From Ancylobacter radicis (GTDB taxonomy: Bacteria > Pseudomonadota > Alphaproteobacteria > Rhizobiales > Xanthobacteraceae): 64,000 nucleotides of DNA. A program made the translations under genes and the position numbers. Below, piece by piece: positions 16,866 to 25,539 of the stretch (position 1 is its first letter; each line of letters opens with the position of its first letter). The notes below the pieces were generated by a model. That model made no database searches and was not told the DNA's origin. It saw only the letters and a list, made by a program, of their open reading frames with translations. The stretch is from assembly GCF_018449475.1 (NCBI RefSeq), contig NZ_JAHCQH010000017.1:1-64000 (forward strand), in the 5' to 3' direction.

Positions 16866-16975
16866 GCCGGCTAGGCTCACCCGAACGTGATGCGTCCCGT
16901 CGTGACCGTCTGATGCAGCGCCACTAGCTTGCAGCCACGATCCCGATGGGGCCTTCCATCACAACGGAGCCTGCG

Positions 16976-17968
16976 ATGACGATGATCTCCCGCCGCCATG
17001 TGCTTGCCGGCGCCGCGAGCCTGCCGGTGCTCTCCGCCGTTCTGCCGCTGCTCGCCGCCAGCACCTCCCCGGCCGCCGCACAGACCACCTCCGGCCAGCA
17101 GGTGCCGGGCCTCTACCGCTACAAGATCGGCGATATCGAGGTCACCGCCGTCAATGACGGCGTGCGCTCCTTCCCCCTGCCTGACGGCTTCGTGAAGAAT
17201 GCCAGCCGCGACGAGGTGAATGCCGCGCTGGAAGCCGCCTTCCAGCCCAAGGACCGGATGAGCATCCAGTTCAATCCGCTGCTCATCAACAATGGCGGCA
17301 AGCTCACTTTGATCGACACTGGCAACGGCCCGCAGGAAGGCAATGCGACGGTCGGCCGGCTGATGGCCAATCTCGGCTGGGCCGGGGTGAAGCCGTCGGA
17401 TGTGAACACCGTGGTGATCTCGCATTTCCACGGCGACCACATCAACGGCCTGCGCGCCGCCGATGGCAGCCTCGCCTTCCCCAATGCCGAGGTGCTGGTG
17501 CCCGCCGCCGAGTGGAAATTCTGGATGGACGAGGGCGAGATGAGCCGCGCCCCGGAAGGCCTCAAGGCTAATTTCCAGAATGTGCGCCGCGTGTTCAAGG
17601 ACATTGACAGCCGGGTGAAGCCCTATGAGTGGGACAAGGAAGTCGTCCCCGGCCTCACCGCGGTGAACGCCGCCGGCCACACGCCTGGCCATACCGCCTA
17701 TGTGCTGGCCTCCGGCGACGGCAAGCTGTTCATCCAGTCCGACACCACCAACACGCCGATGCTGTTCGCGCGTAACCCGGAATGGCAGGTGCAGTTCGAC
17801 ATGGACGGCGCCAAGGCGACCGAGACCCGCAAGCGGATCTACGACATGGTGGCGGCCGAGCGGCTCCAGCTCACCGGCTATCACTACCCCTTCCCCGCCA
17901 CCGGCTTCATCGAGAAGGACGGCAACGGCTATCGCGTCGTGCCGGCGGTCTGGAACCCGGTGCTGTAA
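16976..17968 (+). CDS. Tat-exported metallo-beta-lactamase-fold hydrolase
   Basis: A 330-residue exported hydrolase. The leader (1-36) carries SRRHVLAG and ends PAAAQ, a Tat-type signal, which fits a metalloprotein folded before export. The metal motif is HFHGDH (150-155), with further ligands in AAGHTPGHTAY and in QSDTTN, and a late histidine in TGYHYPFPATGF. The arrangement resembles the methyl-parathion-hydrolase/quorum-quenching branch of the MBL superfamily. The natural substrate (lactone, ester or organophosphate) is unknown. The ATG at 16976 follows GGAG. Confidence 0.85.
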   Translation: MTMISRRHVLAGAASLPVLSAVLPLLAASTSPAAAQTTSGQQVPGLYRYKIGDIEVTAVNDGVRSFPLPDGFVKNASRDEVNAALEAAFQPKDRMSIQFNPLLINNGGKLTLIDTGNGPQEGNATVGRLMANLGWAGVKPSDVNTVVISHFHGDHINGLRAADGSLAFPNAEVLVPAAEWKFWMDEGEMSRAPEGLKANFQNVRRVFKDIDSRVKPYEWDKEVVPGLTAVNAAGHTPGHTAYVLASGDGKLFIQSDTTNTPMLFARNPEWQVQFDMDGAKATETRKRIYDMVAAERLQLTGYHYPFPATGFIEKDGNGYRVVPAVWNPVL

Positions 17969-18012
17969 AGCCGGCCCCACGCATCGCCGCTATTGGCAGG
18001 AGCCGGGGGTGA

Positions 18013-18087
18013 GGCTGTGCCTCGCCCCCGTCTTTCATTCTGGAGCGGGCGCGGCTATGTCTCGCCCCCGACTTTCATTGCAGAGCG
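18013..18087 (+). repeat. Two imperfect direct copies of a ~35-bp unit, period 40
   Basis: Copies at 18013-18047 and 18053-18087 share GGCTxTGxCTCGCCCCCG and then CTTTCATT. The second copy ends 10 nt before the DUF3297 start codon, so the leader of that gene was duplicated. It could be a recent slippage or a doubled regulatory element. Confidence 0.65.
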
Positions 18088-18096
18088 AGCCCCTTC

Positions 18097-18360
18097 ATGA
18101 GCGACACGCTTCCCGACCGCCTCTCCAGCGATCCGACCAGCCCCTATCACGACGAGGCCCTGCTGGCGCGCGGCGTCGGCATCCGCTTCAAGGGCGTCGA
18201 GAAGACCAATGTCGAGGAATATTGCGTCAGCGAGGGCTGGATCCGCGTCTCCGTCGGCAAGGCCCGCGACCGCGCCGGCAACCCGATGACCGTCCTGCTC
18301 AAGGGCCCGGTGGAGCCCTATCTGCGCGACGCGCCGCAGCCGGAAGCCCCGCAGGAATAG
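18097..18360 (+). CDS. DUF3297 family protein
   Basis: An 87-residue cytoplasmic protein of unknown role, strongly conserved across alphaproteobacteria. The core ARGVGIRFKGVEKTNVEEY followed by CVSEGWIRVSVGK is diagnostic of DUF3297. It has no signal peptide, no cofactor motif and near-family length. Stand-alone gene with a duplicated leader. Confidence 0.88.
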   Translation: MSDTLPDRLSSDPTSPYHDEALLARGVGIRFKGVEKTNVEEYCVSEGWIRVSVGKARDRAGNPMTVLLKGPVEPYLRDAPQPEAPQE

Positions 18361-18411
18361 GCGGCGAATAGGCGGCGGGCCCCGTCGCGCGACAGAGGCC
18401 GGGCACACAGC

Positions 18412-18744
18412 TCAGCCGTCCGTCTCGTTGGCGATCCAGTCGAGATAGTCGGGATCGCCGTCGACGATGGGAATGACCACCACCGACGGCACCTCGTAAG
18501 GGTGGCGCGCCCGCACCGCCTGCGCGACGGCGGGGGACAGGTCCTCGCGGGTCTTGAAGATCATCACCGTTTCCTGCGCCCGCTCGATCTCGCCCTGCCA
18601 GCGAAAGATCGCCACCATGCCCGGCAATATGTTCACGCAGGCGGCCAGTCCGTCGGCGACGATGGCCCGGCCCGCCGCTTCGGCCTCGACGGCGCTCGGC
18701 CAGGTCGTATAGATCATCACCGTGCTGTCCTGATCCGCCGTCAT
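18412..18744 (-). CDS. cutA: Divalent-cation tolerance protein CutA
   Basis: A 110-residue trimeric ferredoxin-fold protein associated with copper tolerance in E. coli; the biochemical role is unsettled. Family motifs are [18 protein letters not shown]-like [16 protein letters not shown] and [13 protein letters not shown]. The ATG at 18744 has AGGGGTGAGG just upstream; a GTG two codons earlier is possible. Divergent from nadK with only 26 nt between start codons. Confidence 0.93.
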   Translation of the reverse strand: MTADQDSTVMIYTTWPSAVEAEAAGRAIVADGLAACVNILPGMVAIFRWQGEIERAQETVMIFKTREDLSPAVAQAVRARHPYEVPSVVVIPIVDGDPDYLDWIANETDG

Positions 18745-18770
18745 CCTCACCCCTGTCCGGGCTGTCCCGC

Positions 18771-19586
18771 ATGAACGAAGTCGCCCGCCCCACGGACCCG
18801 AATGAGGAAGCTGACGCTACGCCAGCATATGGCCGAATCAGCTTTGTCGCGAGCGATGCGCCGGATGCGCAGCAGGCGCGCGCTTTGCTGGTAGAGCGTT
18901 ACGGCGACGAGCCGGTGGACGAGGCGGACATCGTCGTCGCGCTCGGCGGCGACGGCTTCATGCTCCAGACCCTGCACCGCTTCCGCGACAGCGGCATCCC
19001 GATCTACGGCATGAATCGCGGCTCGGTCGGCTTTCTGATGAACAGCTTCCGGCAGGACGACCTGCCCGCGCGCATCGCGGCCGCGCAGCGCGTCGTCATC
19101 CATCCGCTGATGATGGAAGCGACCGATGTGAATGGCCGGCTGCACCGCGCCCCCGCCATCAACGAGGTCTCGCTGATCCGCCAGTCCTATCAGGCCTCGA
19201 AGCTGCGCATCGCGATCGACGGCAAGATGCGTATGGAGGAGCTGATCTGCGACGGCGTGCTGGTCGCCACCCCGGCGGGCTCGACCGCCTATAATCTGTC
19301 GGCACAGGGGCCGATCCTGCCGATCGGCACGCCGCTTCTGGCGGTCACGCCGATTTCCGCCTTCCGCCCCCGCCGCTGGCGCGGCGCGCTGGTGCCGGAT
19401 CGCGCGCGGGTCGACATCGCCGTGCTGGAATCGGAGAAGCGTCCGGTCAATGCCACGGCCGACCATTTCCAGGTGCTGAACGTGGTGGCGGTGCGGGCCA
19501 AGCTCGACCCCAACTCGTCGATGACCATGCTGGTCGACCGCGACCACTCGATGGAAGAACGCATCCTGCGCGAGCAGTTCGGCTGA
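18771..19586 (+). CDS. nadK: NAD kinase
   Basis: Phosphorylates NAD to NADP in the cytoplasm, using ATP or polyphosphate. It is 271 residues, usual length, with the catalytic GGDG motif at 59-62, the NEVSL block and the diagnostic [18 protein letters not shown]. The start follows the cutA divergent gap. The gene is not clearly part of an operon. Confidence 0.95.
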   Translation: MNEVARPTDPNEEADATPAYGRISFVASDAPDAQQARALLVERYGDEPVDEADIVVALGGDGFMLQTLHRFRDSGIPIYGMNRGSVGFLMNSFRQDDLPARIAAAQRVVIHPLMMEATDVNGRLHRAPAINEVSLIRQSYQASKLRIAIDGKMRMEELICDGVLVATPAGSTAYNLSAQGPILPIGTPLLAVTPISAFRPRRWRGALVPDRARVDIAVLESEKRPVNATADHFQVLNVVAVRAKLDPNSSMTMLVDRDHSMEERILREQFG

Positions 19587-19604
19587 GGCTCGCCTGAGGC
19601 CGGA

Positions 19605-20735
19605 TCAGGCGGCGATGCCGCGCCCGCCCGCCTCGTCCCGCCAGCCGCGCAGCATGGCGAGCAGCCGCTCGGCGCCGGGCTGGCTCTCATAGCGGGCGAT
19701 CACCTCGTCGAGAATGCGGCGCTTGAGGGCGGCGGTGTCGTCCGACATCTCGCCCGTCTCCTCCGCCTGAACCACTTCCAGCGCGGTGCGGAAGGCGACA
19801 TAGGCGCCGCGCGGCAGGCCGATGCGGTCATAGACGGTGCGGAAGGAGCGGCCGGAGCGATCGGCCAGCATGGCGGCGACCTGCCCGCTCGGCAGATCGG
19901 CCAGCACCGAGACCATTTCCCGGAACAGCCCCACCTCGCCGGAGAGGATGGCGCGCAGCGCCAGAACCGGCGTCAGCTTGCCCTTGGCCCGCATCGTCTC
20001 CACCGCCGCGCGCAGCTCGGCAACCGGATCGGCGCGCGTATCGGCGACCGGCTCATGCACCGGGTCCACGCCCTCGGATTCGCAGGCCTCGCGAGCGACG
20101 CGCGCGGCCTCGTCCGCGCTCATCCAGCGGCGCTCGGCCACGAAGGCGGAAAGCGTGCCGGCCACTTCGCGGATCAGCGCCTGATGCGTCGACGCCGGCA
20201 GATTGGGCCGGGCCAGCAGCGCCTCGCGCATCGCCGGCACATGGCCGTAGCGCGCGACGAGGCAGGCGAGAGTGCCCTCGGTGAGATCGGCGGAGCGGTT
20301 GCCGACCAGCGCGAGGCAGGCCTGCGGCCCGGCCTTGCGCGCCAGCACGGCGGCGATTTCGGCCGCGAGATCGCGGCGGGCGGCGATGGCGACGCGCAGC
20401 ATCTCGTCGTCGGTTTCGCAGAAATGGATGAGTTCGCGCAGGCTCGGCACCGGCGAGCGGGCCAGCATCACCGCGCCCGGCGCCCCGCCCTGCGCGGCGA
20501 TGCCCAGCACGAGATCGGCCGGCACGAGGGGATGGTCGGCGAGCGCGGCGGCAAGGGCGAGCCGCACCTCGGGAGCAGGATCGCGCGCCAATGCCGGCAG
20601 CGCCGCCTCGATCTGCGAGCGGTCGGCGGCGCCGAGATCGGAGCGCAGATAGGCCCGCGCCAGCGCCGAGGTCGCCTTGGCCCGTGCCTCGTCCGGCGCG
20701 GTACGGGCCCAGAGCAGAAACTGGCGAACGATCAT
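19605..20735 (-). CDS. DUF2336 domain-containing protein
   Basis: A 376-residue, strongly helical cytoplasmic protein of unknown function. The first two thirds contain repeated helical pairs with alternating Ala/Leu and 'DP..EVR.ALA..LA' patterns (for example ARDPAPEVRLALAAALADHP), like HEAT/ARM-type repeats. The C-terminal part, about 270-376, resembles the DUF2336 tail. The ATG at 20735 follows AAGGGG; the seven codons before it are not needed. Convergent with nadK. Confidence 0.75.
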   Translation of the reverse strand: MIVRQFLLWARTAPDEARAKATSALARAYLRSDLGAADRSQIEAALPALARDPAPEVRLALAAALADHPLVPADLVLGIAAQGGAPGAVMLARSPVPSLRELIHFCETDDEMLRVAIAARRDLAAEIAAVLARKAGPQACLALVGNRSADLTEGTLACLVARYGHVPAMREALLARPNLPASTHQALIREVAGTLSAFVAERRWMSADEAARVAREACESEGVDPVHEPVADTRADPVAELRAAVETMRAKGKLTPVLALRAILSGEVGLFREMVSVLADLPSGQVAAMLADRSGRSFRTVYDRIGLPRGAYVAFRTALEVVQAEETGEMSDDTAALKRRILDEVIARYESQPGAERLLAMLRGWRDEAGGRGIAA

Positions 20736-20822
20736 GGCGGAACCCCTTCTCATCATCGGCGCGGTGATGATGCGGGGTGCCGCCTTAAGAAACGGTTGAC
20801 CATAAGCCTCGCGGCGACGTTC

Positions 20823-21917
20823 TCAGTCGCCGCTGCCTTCCTCGGTGTTCAGGCTCGGCGGCGTGGCCTGCTCGCCCACCAGCACGTCGACCGGCTCGTC
20901 CTTGCCCGCCTCGACCTTGAAATCCTTGCTGTAGGTCTTGCCGTCATGGCGGGCGACCGCCGTGTATTCGCCTTCCGCCAGCACGAAAGTCGGCGTGGAG
21001 TTGATCGATTCCTTGATGCTGTCGCCACCGGGGCTCAGCACCGACCATTGCGCGTCCGCGATCGCCTCGCCACCCGCCGAATTGACCAGCCGCAGCACGA
21101 TTTCCGCCGCGCGGTGATGCAGCGTGGCGTCGGTCACCTTGCCGGGCGCCACCGAAATATCCGCCTGGATGACCGCATTGCCCTCGCCATAGGTCGAGAC
21201 GACGTAATAGTCGCCGGCCGGCAGAATGACGAGGTCGCCGGCATTGGCATCGCGGAAATAGGGGCGGCTGGAGGCCCGGCCCTGAAGGAAGCTGCCCTCG
21301 AAAATGTCGAAGGTCACCTTCTGCGCGGGGATCTGCTTGTCGCCGATATCGGCCTGCAGCTTGATGCCGCCGGCCGGAAGGGTGATCTGCTCGCGGCGCG
21401 ATTCATCCCCCACCACGATGCGGCGGGCGATGCTGGCGAGACCGAAGGAGACGTGCACCACATAGCCGCCGGGCGACAGGAAGAACACCGGCGCCGGGTC
21501 GGCCGCCTCCGCCACCAGCGGGTAGGCGCCGGAGGGCTCCGGCCGGTCGGCGAAGACGCGCCAGACGAGGCCGCGCGGCACCAGCCCTTCCTTCTCGCCG
21601 AAGCGCGCGCTCATGCCGATCGCCGCCTTGCCCGGCGGGGGCTGCGGCAGGATGGTGTGCGGGTCGGCCGCCGCCTTCGGCGCCGCGCCCGCCGGCGCTG
21701 TCGCGGCGGGCTTGGCCGCCGGCTTGGTCGGCGTGGCGCTCGGCGTATTGCCCGCGAAGGGCAGCGCCGGCACCACCGTCCCGGCGGAGGGCAGCGTATT
21801 CGCGCTCATCTGCTGCGCCAGCGCACCGCCGGGAACGGCGAGGAGCATCAGCGCGGCCACCACCGGCAGGCGCCGGCGCGACAGGCGTGAGGGTTCGGGG
21901 CGGCGAGCATCAACCAT
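20823..21917 (-). CDS. Secreted protein with beta-sandwich-like repeats (hypothetical)
   Basis: A 364-residue exported protein, signal peptide about 1-35 (ending GGALAQ). Residues about 40-95 are a Pro/Ala-rich linker. After that comes a run of beta-rich units that each end in a G-x-Y-x-V strand: SPGGYVVHVSFG, PAGDYYVVSTYG and AEGEYTAVARHDG. These resemble carboxypeptidase-regulatory or PEGA-like domains, which usually mediate surface binding. No catalytic motif was seen. It lies next to the DUF2336 gene on the same strand with an 87-nt gap. Function unknown. Confidence 0.65.
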   Translation of the reverse strand: MVDARRPEPSRLSRRRLPVVAALMLLAVPGGALAQQMSANTLPSAGTVVPALPFAGNTPSATPTKPAAKPAATAPAGAAPKAAADPHTILPQPPPGKAAIGMSARFGEKEGLVPRGLVWRVFADRPEPSGAYPLVAEAADPAPVFFLSPGGYVVHVSFGLASIARRIVVGDESRREQITLPAGGIKLQADIGDKQIPAQKVTFDIFEGSFLQGRASSRPYFRDANAGDLVILPAGDYYVVSTYGEGNAVIQADISVAPGKVTDATLHHRAAEIVLRLVNSAGGEAIADAQWSVLSPGGDSIKESINSTPTFVLAEGEYTAVARHDGKTYSKDFKVEAGKDEPVDVLVGEQATPPSLNTEEGSGD

Positions 21918-22086
21918 GGCCGCTTGGTGCCCCCAAAGAGGGGCGAATTCAAGTCAAACCGGCGCCCCCCGCGCCGTGCCGGAACAGGCGCCGCCCGGAG
22001 CCGGGGCCGCGCCGGCGCCGGGCCCCGCCTTCGCCTTGGTCGGCGGGCGTGGCCGTGCTACCGGGAGCGCAGCAGAGGACGGATGA

Positions 22087-22650
22087 ATGACCGACGCGCT
22101 GACGCTGCTCAAGACCCGCAAGAGCCCGAAAATCTTCGACCTCACCGGCCCCGGCCCCTCCCCGGCCGAGATCGACGAGATGCTCACCATCGCCTCGCGC
22201 GTGCCCGATCACGGCAAGCTCGCGCCGTGGCGTTTCATCGTGTTCGAGGGCGAGGCCCGCGCCCGCGCCGGAGAGGCCATCGCGAGCGTCTTTCTCGCCG
22301 ACCATCCCGATGCCGGCGCCGATCACATCGCGCTGGAGCGCGGACGACTGATGCAGGCGCCGCTCGTCATCGCCGTGGTCTCCAAGGCCGGGCCGCATGC
22401 GAAGATCCCGGAATGGGAGCAGACGCTGTCCGGCGCCGCCGCCTGCACGCTGCTCGGGCTCGCTGCCCATGCGCTCGGCTATGCCGCCACCTGGCTCACC
22501 CAGTGGTACAGCTACGATGCCCGCGTGCGCGCCGCGCTCGGCCTGTCACAGAGCGAGCGTATCGTCGGCTTCGTCCATGTCGGCACGCTCGCCCGCCCGC
22601 AGGAGGACCGCCCCCGCCCGGCGCTCGCCGACATCGTGACGAGGTTCTGA
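22087..22650 (+). CDS. Nitroreductase family protein (YdjA-like)
   Basis: A 187-residue FMN-dependent oxidoreductase. Near the N-terminus it reads LLKTRKSPKIFDL (the R-S-x-R-like FMN phosphate contact) followed by ASRVPDHGKLAPWRF, the compact-nitroreductase signature. The C-terminal GFVHVGT and TRF close the fold. It lacks the long insertions of NfsA/NfsB, so it belongs to the small YdjA type. The next gene starts 3 nt after its stop and is also flavin-dependent, so the two are co-transcribed. Confidence 0.85.
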   Translation: MTDALTLLKTRKSPKIFDLTGPGPSPAEIDEMLTIASRVPDHGKLAPWRFIVFEGEARARAGEAIASVFLADHPDAGADHIALERGRLMQAPLVIAVVSKAGPHAKIPEWEQTLSGAAACTLLGLAAHALGYAATWLTQWYSYDARVRAALGLSQSERIVGFVHVGTLARPQEDRPRPALADIVTRF

Positions 22651-22653
22651 CCC

Positions 22654-23253
22654 ATGTTCTACGAGCCCGCCCGCCGCAATCACGGCCTGCCGCATGATCC
22701 GCTGAAAGCCATCGTCGCCCCGCGCCCGATCGGCTGGATCTCCACCCTCTCGGAAGACGGGGTGGCGAATCTCGCGCCCTATTCCTTCTTCAATCTGGTG
22801 AGCGAGCACCCGACCATCGTCATGTTCTCCAGCGCCGGCCTCAAGGACACGGTGCGCAATGCCCGCGCCAGCGGGCAGTTCGTCTGCAATCTGGCGACGC
22901 TGGCGCTGGTCGAGCAGGTCAATCTCACCTCCAAGGCAATCGCGCCGGACGAATCGGAATTCGACCTCGCGGATCTCGCCCGCGCCCCCTCGCGCATGGT
23001 GAAGCCGCCGCGCGTCGCGGCCGCGCCCTGCGCGCTGGAATGCGTGGTGACGGAGAGCTACGACCTGAAGGACCGCCACGGCGCGCCCAGCGGGCGCCAT
23101 GTCACCTTTGGCGAGGTGGTGGGCGTGCATATTGACGACGCTTTCATCGAGGGCGGGCTGGTGCGCACCGACAAGCTCCAGGCGCTCACCCGCTGCGGCT
23201 ATTTCGACTACGCCTGGGTCGACACGCTGATCTCCGTGCCCCGGCCGGAATGA
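22654..23253 (+). CDS. Flavin reductase family protein (DIM6/NTAB)
   Basis: A 199-residue FMN-binding split-barrel protein. The FMN-binding signature RPIGWISTLSEDGVANLAPY is near residue 25. It continues with SFFNLVSEHPTIVMFSS and DTVRNARASGQFVCNLA. Members reduce flavin with NAD(P)H or act on small aromatics. It follows the nitroreductase gene by 3 nt, which suggests shared flavin redox chemistry such as detoxification. Confidence 0.85.
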   Translation: MFYEPARRNHGLPHDPLKAIVAPRPIGWISTLSEDGVANLAPYSFFNLVSEHPTIVMFSSAGLKDTVRNARASGQFVCNLATLALVEQVNLTSKAIAPDESEFDLADLARAPSRMVKPPRVAAAPCALECVVTESYDLKDRHGAPSGRHVTFGEVVGVHIDDAFIEGGLVRTDKLQALTRCGYFDYAWVDTLISVPRPE

Positions 23254-23336
23254 ACCCGTTCACGCGCTCGGCAACCACTTGTTCACCATAATCGCAGTAA
23301 TATGCCCGCAGTGGACGGGTGGAGGCTTGTTTTAAG

Positions 23337-24044
23337 ATGCGTCGTTTCGATCGCCGTGCCGTGCTGGGCTTCTCGCTCGCCGGTGTCGCCCTGGCTCTTG
23401 GCGGGTGCAAGCGCACCACCACGGCGGGCACGCCGCTGACCCCGATGTCGCCGATCTCGTCCTATGCCAGCATCAACCCGGCCGGCACTTACGGCCCGGT
23501 CGCCGACCGCTTCCCGATCCAGGCCTTCGACACCTCCTCGATCAACCCGGCCTATACGCGCCGCGAGGTGCCGTTCTCCACCACCGAGCCGGCCGGCACC
23601 ATCATCGTCGATCCGCGCGAGCACTTCCTTTATTACGTGCTGCCCGGCGGGCGGGCGATGCGCTACGGCGTCGGCGTGGGCAAGGAAGGCTTCGGCTGGT
23701 CCGGCACCGCGACCATCAATTCCAAGCAGGAATGGCCGGACTGGTACCCGCCCAAGGAGATGATCGAGCGCCGCCCGGACATCAAGCCGCAGCTCAGCCA
23801 GCTCCAGAGCGGCGTCGGCGTGGCCGGCGGCCTGTCGAACCCGCTCGGCGCCCGCGCCATGTATCTGTGGCAGAACGGCAAGGACACGCTGTACCGCATC
23901 CACGGCACGTTGGAGCCGCAGACCATCGGCACCAATGTGTCCTCCGGCTGCATCCGCATGATCAACCAGGACGCCATCGACCTCTATAACCGCGTCACCG
24001 TTGGCACCCGGGTCGTAGTGCTCGGCGCCCGCACCGGCGTCTGA
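23337..24044 (+). CDS. L,D-transpeptidase (YkuD domain) lipoprotein
   Basis: A 235-residue cell-wall enzyme that makes 3-3 peptidoglycan cross-links or attaches proteins to the wall. The leader (1-23) carries twin arginines and the lipobox ALGGC with lipidated C24. The YkuD catalytic region has H189 in YRIHGTLEP, then IGTNVSSGCIRM with nucleophile C205 and R207. The ATG at 23337 is favoured over an in-frame GTG 18 nt upstream because the signal peptide then begins MRRFDRR. Stand-alone gene. Confidence 0.9.
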   Translation: MRRFDRRAVLGFSLAGVALALGGCKRTTTAGTPLTPMSPISSYASINPAGTYGPVADRFPIQAFDTSSINPAYTRREVPFSTTEPAGTIIVDPREHFLYYVLPGGRAMRYGVGVGKEGFGWSGTATINSKQEWPDWYPPKEMIERRPDIKPQLSQLQSGVGVAGGLSNPLGARAMYLWQNGKDTLYRIHGTLEPQTIGTNVSSGCIRMINQDAIDLYNRVTVGTRVVVLGARTGV

Positions 24045-24153
24045 TCGCAAAGCGGCCTGAACGGCATCCGCCCTGCGTCATCGCGGGGCGGATTAAACGG
24101 TTGCCCCCCGCCGGTTGCAGTGCAACCTTCGGCATGGCGGGAGACATGATCGA

Positions 24154-24795
24154 ATGAGCGGGCACATCATCACCATCGCCCAGCAGAAGGGCGGCTCCGG
24201 CAAGACCACGCTGGCCGCCCATCTCGCGGTCGCGCTGATGCGCAGCGGCGGGCGCGTGGCGCTGCTCGATTGCGACCCGCAGGGCAGCCTCGGCGAGTGG
24301 TTCGAGGCCCGCGAGCAGACGCTCGGCGACGACAGGACCGGCCTGTCCTTCCGCACCGCCAGCGGCTGGGGCGCCCGGCGCGAGGCCCGCAGCCTCGCCC
24401 GCGACTATGACTTCATCGTCATCGACACCCCGCCGAAATCCGACGTCGAATCCCGCCCGGCCATCGAGGCCGCTCACCTCGTCGCCGTGCCGGTACAGCC
24501 GACGCCGATCGACCTGTGGGCCACCCAGCCGACGCTGGAGATGATCGCCAAGGAAGGCACGCCGAGCCTTCTGGTGATCAACCGGGCGCTGGCGCGCGGC
24601 GCCCTCACCAAGGAAATCACCGACGCCATCCACGCCCTCGGCCACCCCGCCGCGCAGACCCGGCTCGGCAACCGCGTCGCCTTCGCCTCCAGCATGGGCG
24701 AGGGACTGACGGTGATGGAGATCGACCCCGGCAGCAAGGGCGCACTGGAGATGGAAACGCTGGCGCGGGAACTCGTCGCGGCGCTGCCGGGCTGA
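24154..24795 (+). CDS. ParA/MinD-type ATPase without an adjacent ParB
   Basis: A 213-residue deviant-Walker ATPase. The N-terminus is the Walker A KGGSGKTTLAAHLA, with the signature lysine of the ParA/MinD group. DCDPQGSLGEWF and FIVIDTPPKSDVESRP are the switch I and switch II (Walker B) regions. No centromere-binding gene flanks it, so it is not a standard segregation pair. It might position a cellular cargo or be a single-gene descendant of a plasmid type. The ATG at 24154 follows GGGAGA. A small GC hairpin with CTTTT lies after it (24807-24824). Confidence 0.85.
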   Translation: MSGHIITIAQQKGGSGKTTLAAHLAVALMRSGGRVALLDCDPQGSLGEWFEAREQTLGDDRTGLSFRTASGWGARREARSLARDYDFIVIDTPPKSDVESRPAIEAAHLVAVPVQPTPIDLWATQPTLEMIAKEGTPSLLVINRALARGALTKEITDAIHALGHPAAQTRLGNRVAFASSMGEGLTVMEIDPGSKGALEMETLARELVAALPG

Positions 24796-24806
24796 GCCGC
24801 GAGAGA

Positions 24807-24824
24807 CCGGCGGGGCCGGCCTTT
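24807..24824 (+). terminator. Weak terminator after the ParA-type gene
   Basis: The 5-bp stem CCGGC/GCCGG (24807-24811, 24815-24819) with a 3-nt loop is followed by CCTTTT. Short for a terminator, but well placed 11 nt after the stop codon. Confidence 0.35.
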
Positions 24825-25025
24825 TGGAACGGACAGCCCCGAATTCAACCCGAGTCACGCCCAATTTATTGCACAAACGCAATCCGTTCACGTCCCCGCG
24901 ACCGGGGAACCAGTCGCGCCGCAATGACTTGTCCTCCCGAACGCTCGCTGACGGCCCGGCGCCCCGGAGCAACGCCATGCCCCGGCCCGGCCCGGCGAGT
25001 GGATGACACCAAACGGAGACGTGAC

Positions 25026-25376
25026 ATGAAGAAGCTCATCATCGCGACCGCCACTGTTGCTTCGCTCGGCTTCGCCAGCGCCGCCTATGCCAACCAGCAG
25101 AGCTACAGCAACACCACCCGGCAGCAGACCGTCACCGGTACCTACGACTATGGCTATGACGCGCCGCGCCCCGGCTACCGGACCGCGCCGGCCTACGGGT
25201 ACAATGGCGGGGTCTATGAGGGCCGCAACGCCACCATGGTCGATCCCGACCGCGCGATGGCCGGCTCCTACAGCGATTCCCGCTATGGCGACGGCCTCAC
25301 GCCCTATCAGAGCAATCCGGGCGTCGAGCCCTATATCGCCAAGCAGATCGAGATGGATCAGCGCGGCGGCAACTGA
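25026..25376 (+). CDS. Small secreted Tyr/Gly-rich protein (hypothetical)
   Basis: A 116-residue exported protein. The signal peptide is MKKLIIATATVASLGFASAAYA (22 residues). The mature part is rich in Tyr, Gly, Asn and Pro (for example TYDYGYDAPRPGYR) with no cysteine and no domain recognised. It is probably extended or disordered in the periplasm. A short GGAGACGTGAC site precedes the ATG. Stand-alone, with a bulged GC terminator downstream (25408-25440). Confidence 0.7.
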   Translation: MKKLIIATATVASLGFASAAYANQQSYSNTTRQQTVTGTYDYGYDAPRPGYRTAPAYGYNGGVYEGRNATMVDPDRAMAGSYSDSRYGDGLTPYQSNPGVEPYIAKQIEMDQRGGN

Positions 25377-25407
25377 CGCCGCGGTCCCGCGACCCGGTGA
25401 CAAAGGC

Positions 25408-25440
25408 AGGCGCGGCGCCCCTTGCGGGCCCGCGCCTTTC
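25408..25440 (+). terminator. Probable rho-independent terminator
   Basis: The stem AGGCGCGG/CCGCGCCT (25408-25415, 25430-25437) continues inward as GCCC/GGGC with one bulged base, then TTTC. It is 31 nt after the small secreted protein gene. Confidence 0.6.
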
Positions 25441-25539
25441 CGCGTGAGAGCCGCTTTTGTCGGCCCGCATCCCATGAGCGCCCCCCTCTCCATACCGGCC
25501 TGCGGTTGACGGAGCGCCCGCGGGCGGGCAATCAGACAG

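Noticed and set aside
20055-21890. Plus-strand frame of 611 codons across two minus-strand genes
   Set aside because: Spans the intergenic gap and has no domain; the minus-strand genes have signal peptide and start-site support.
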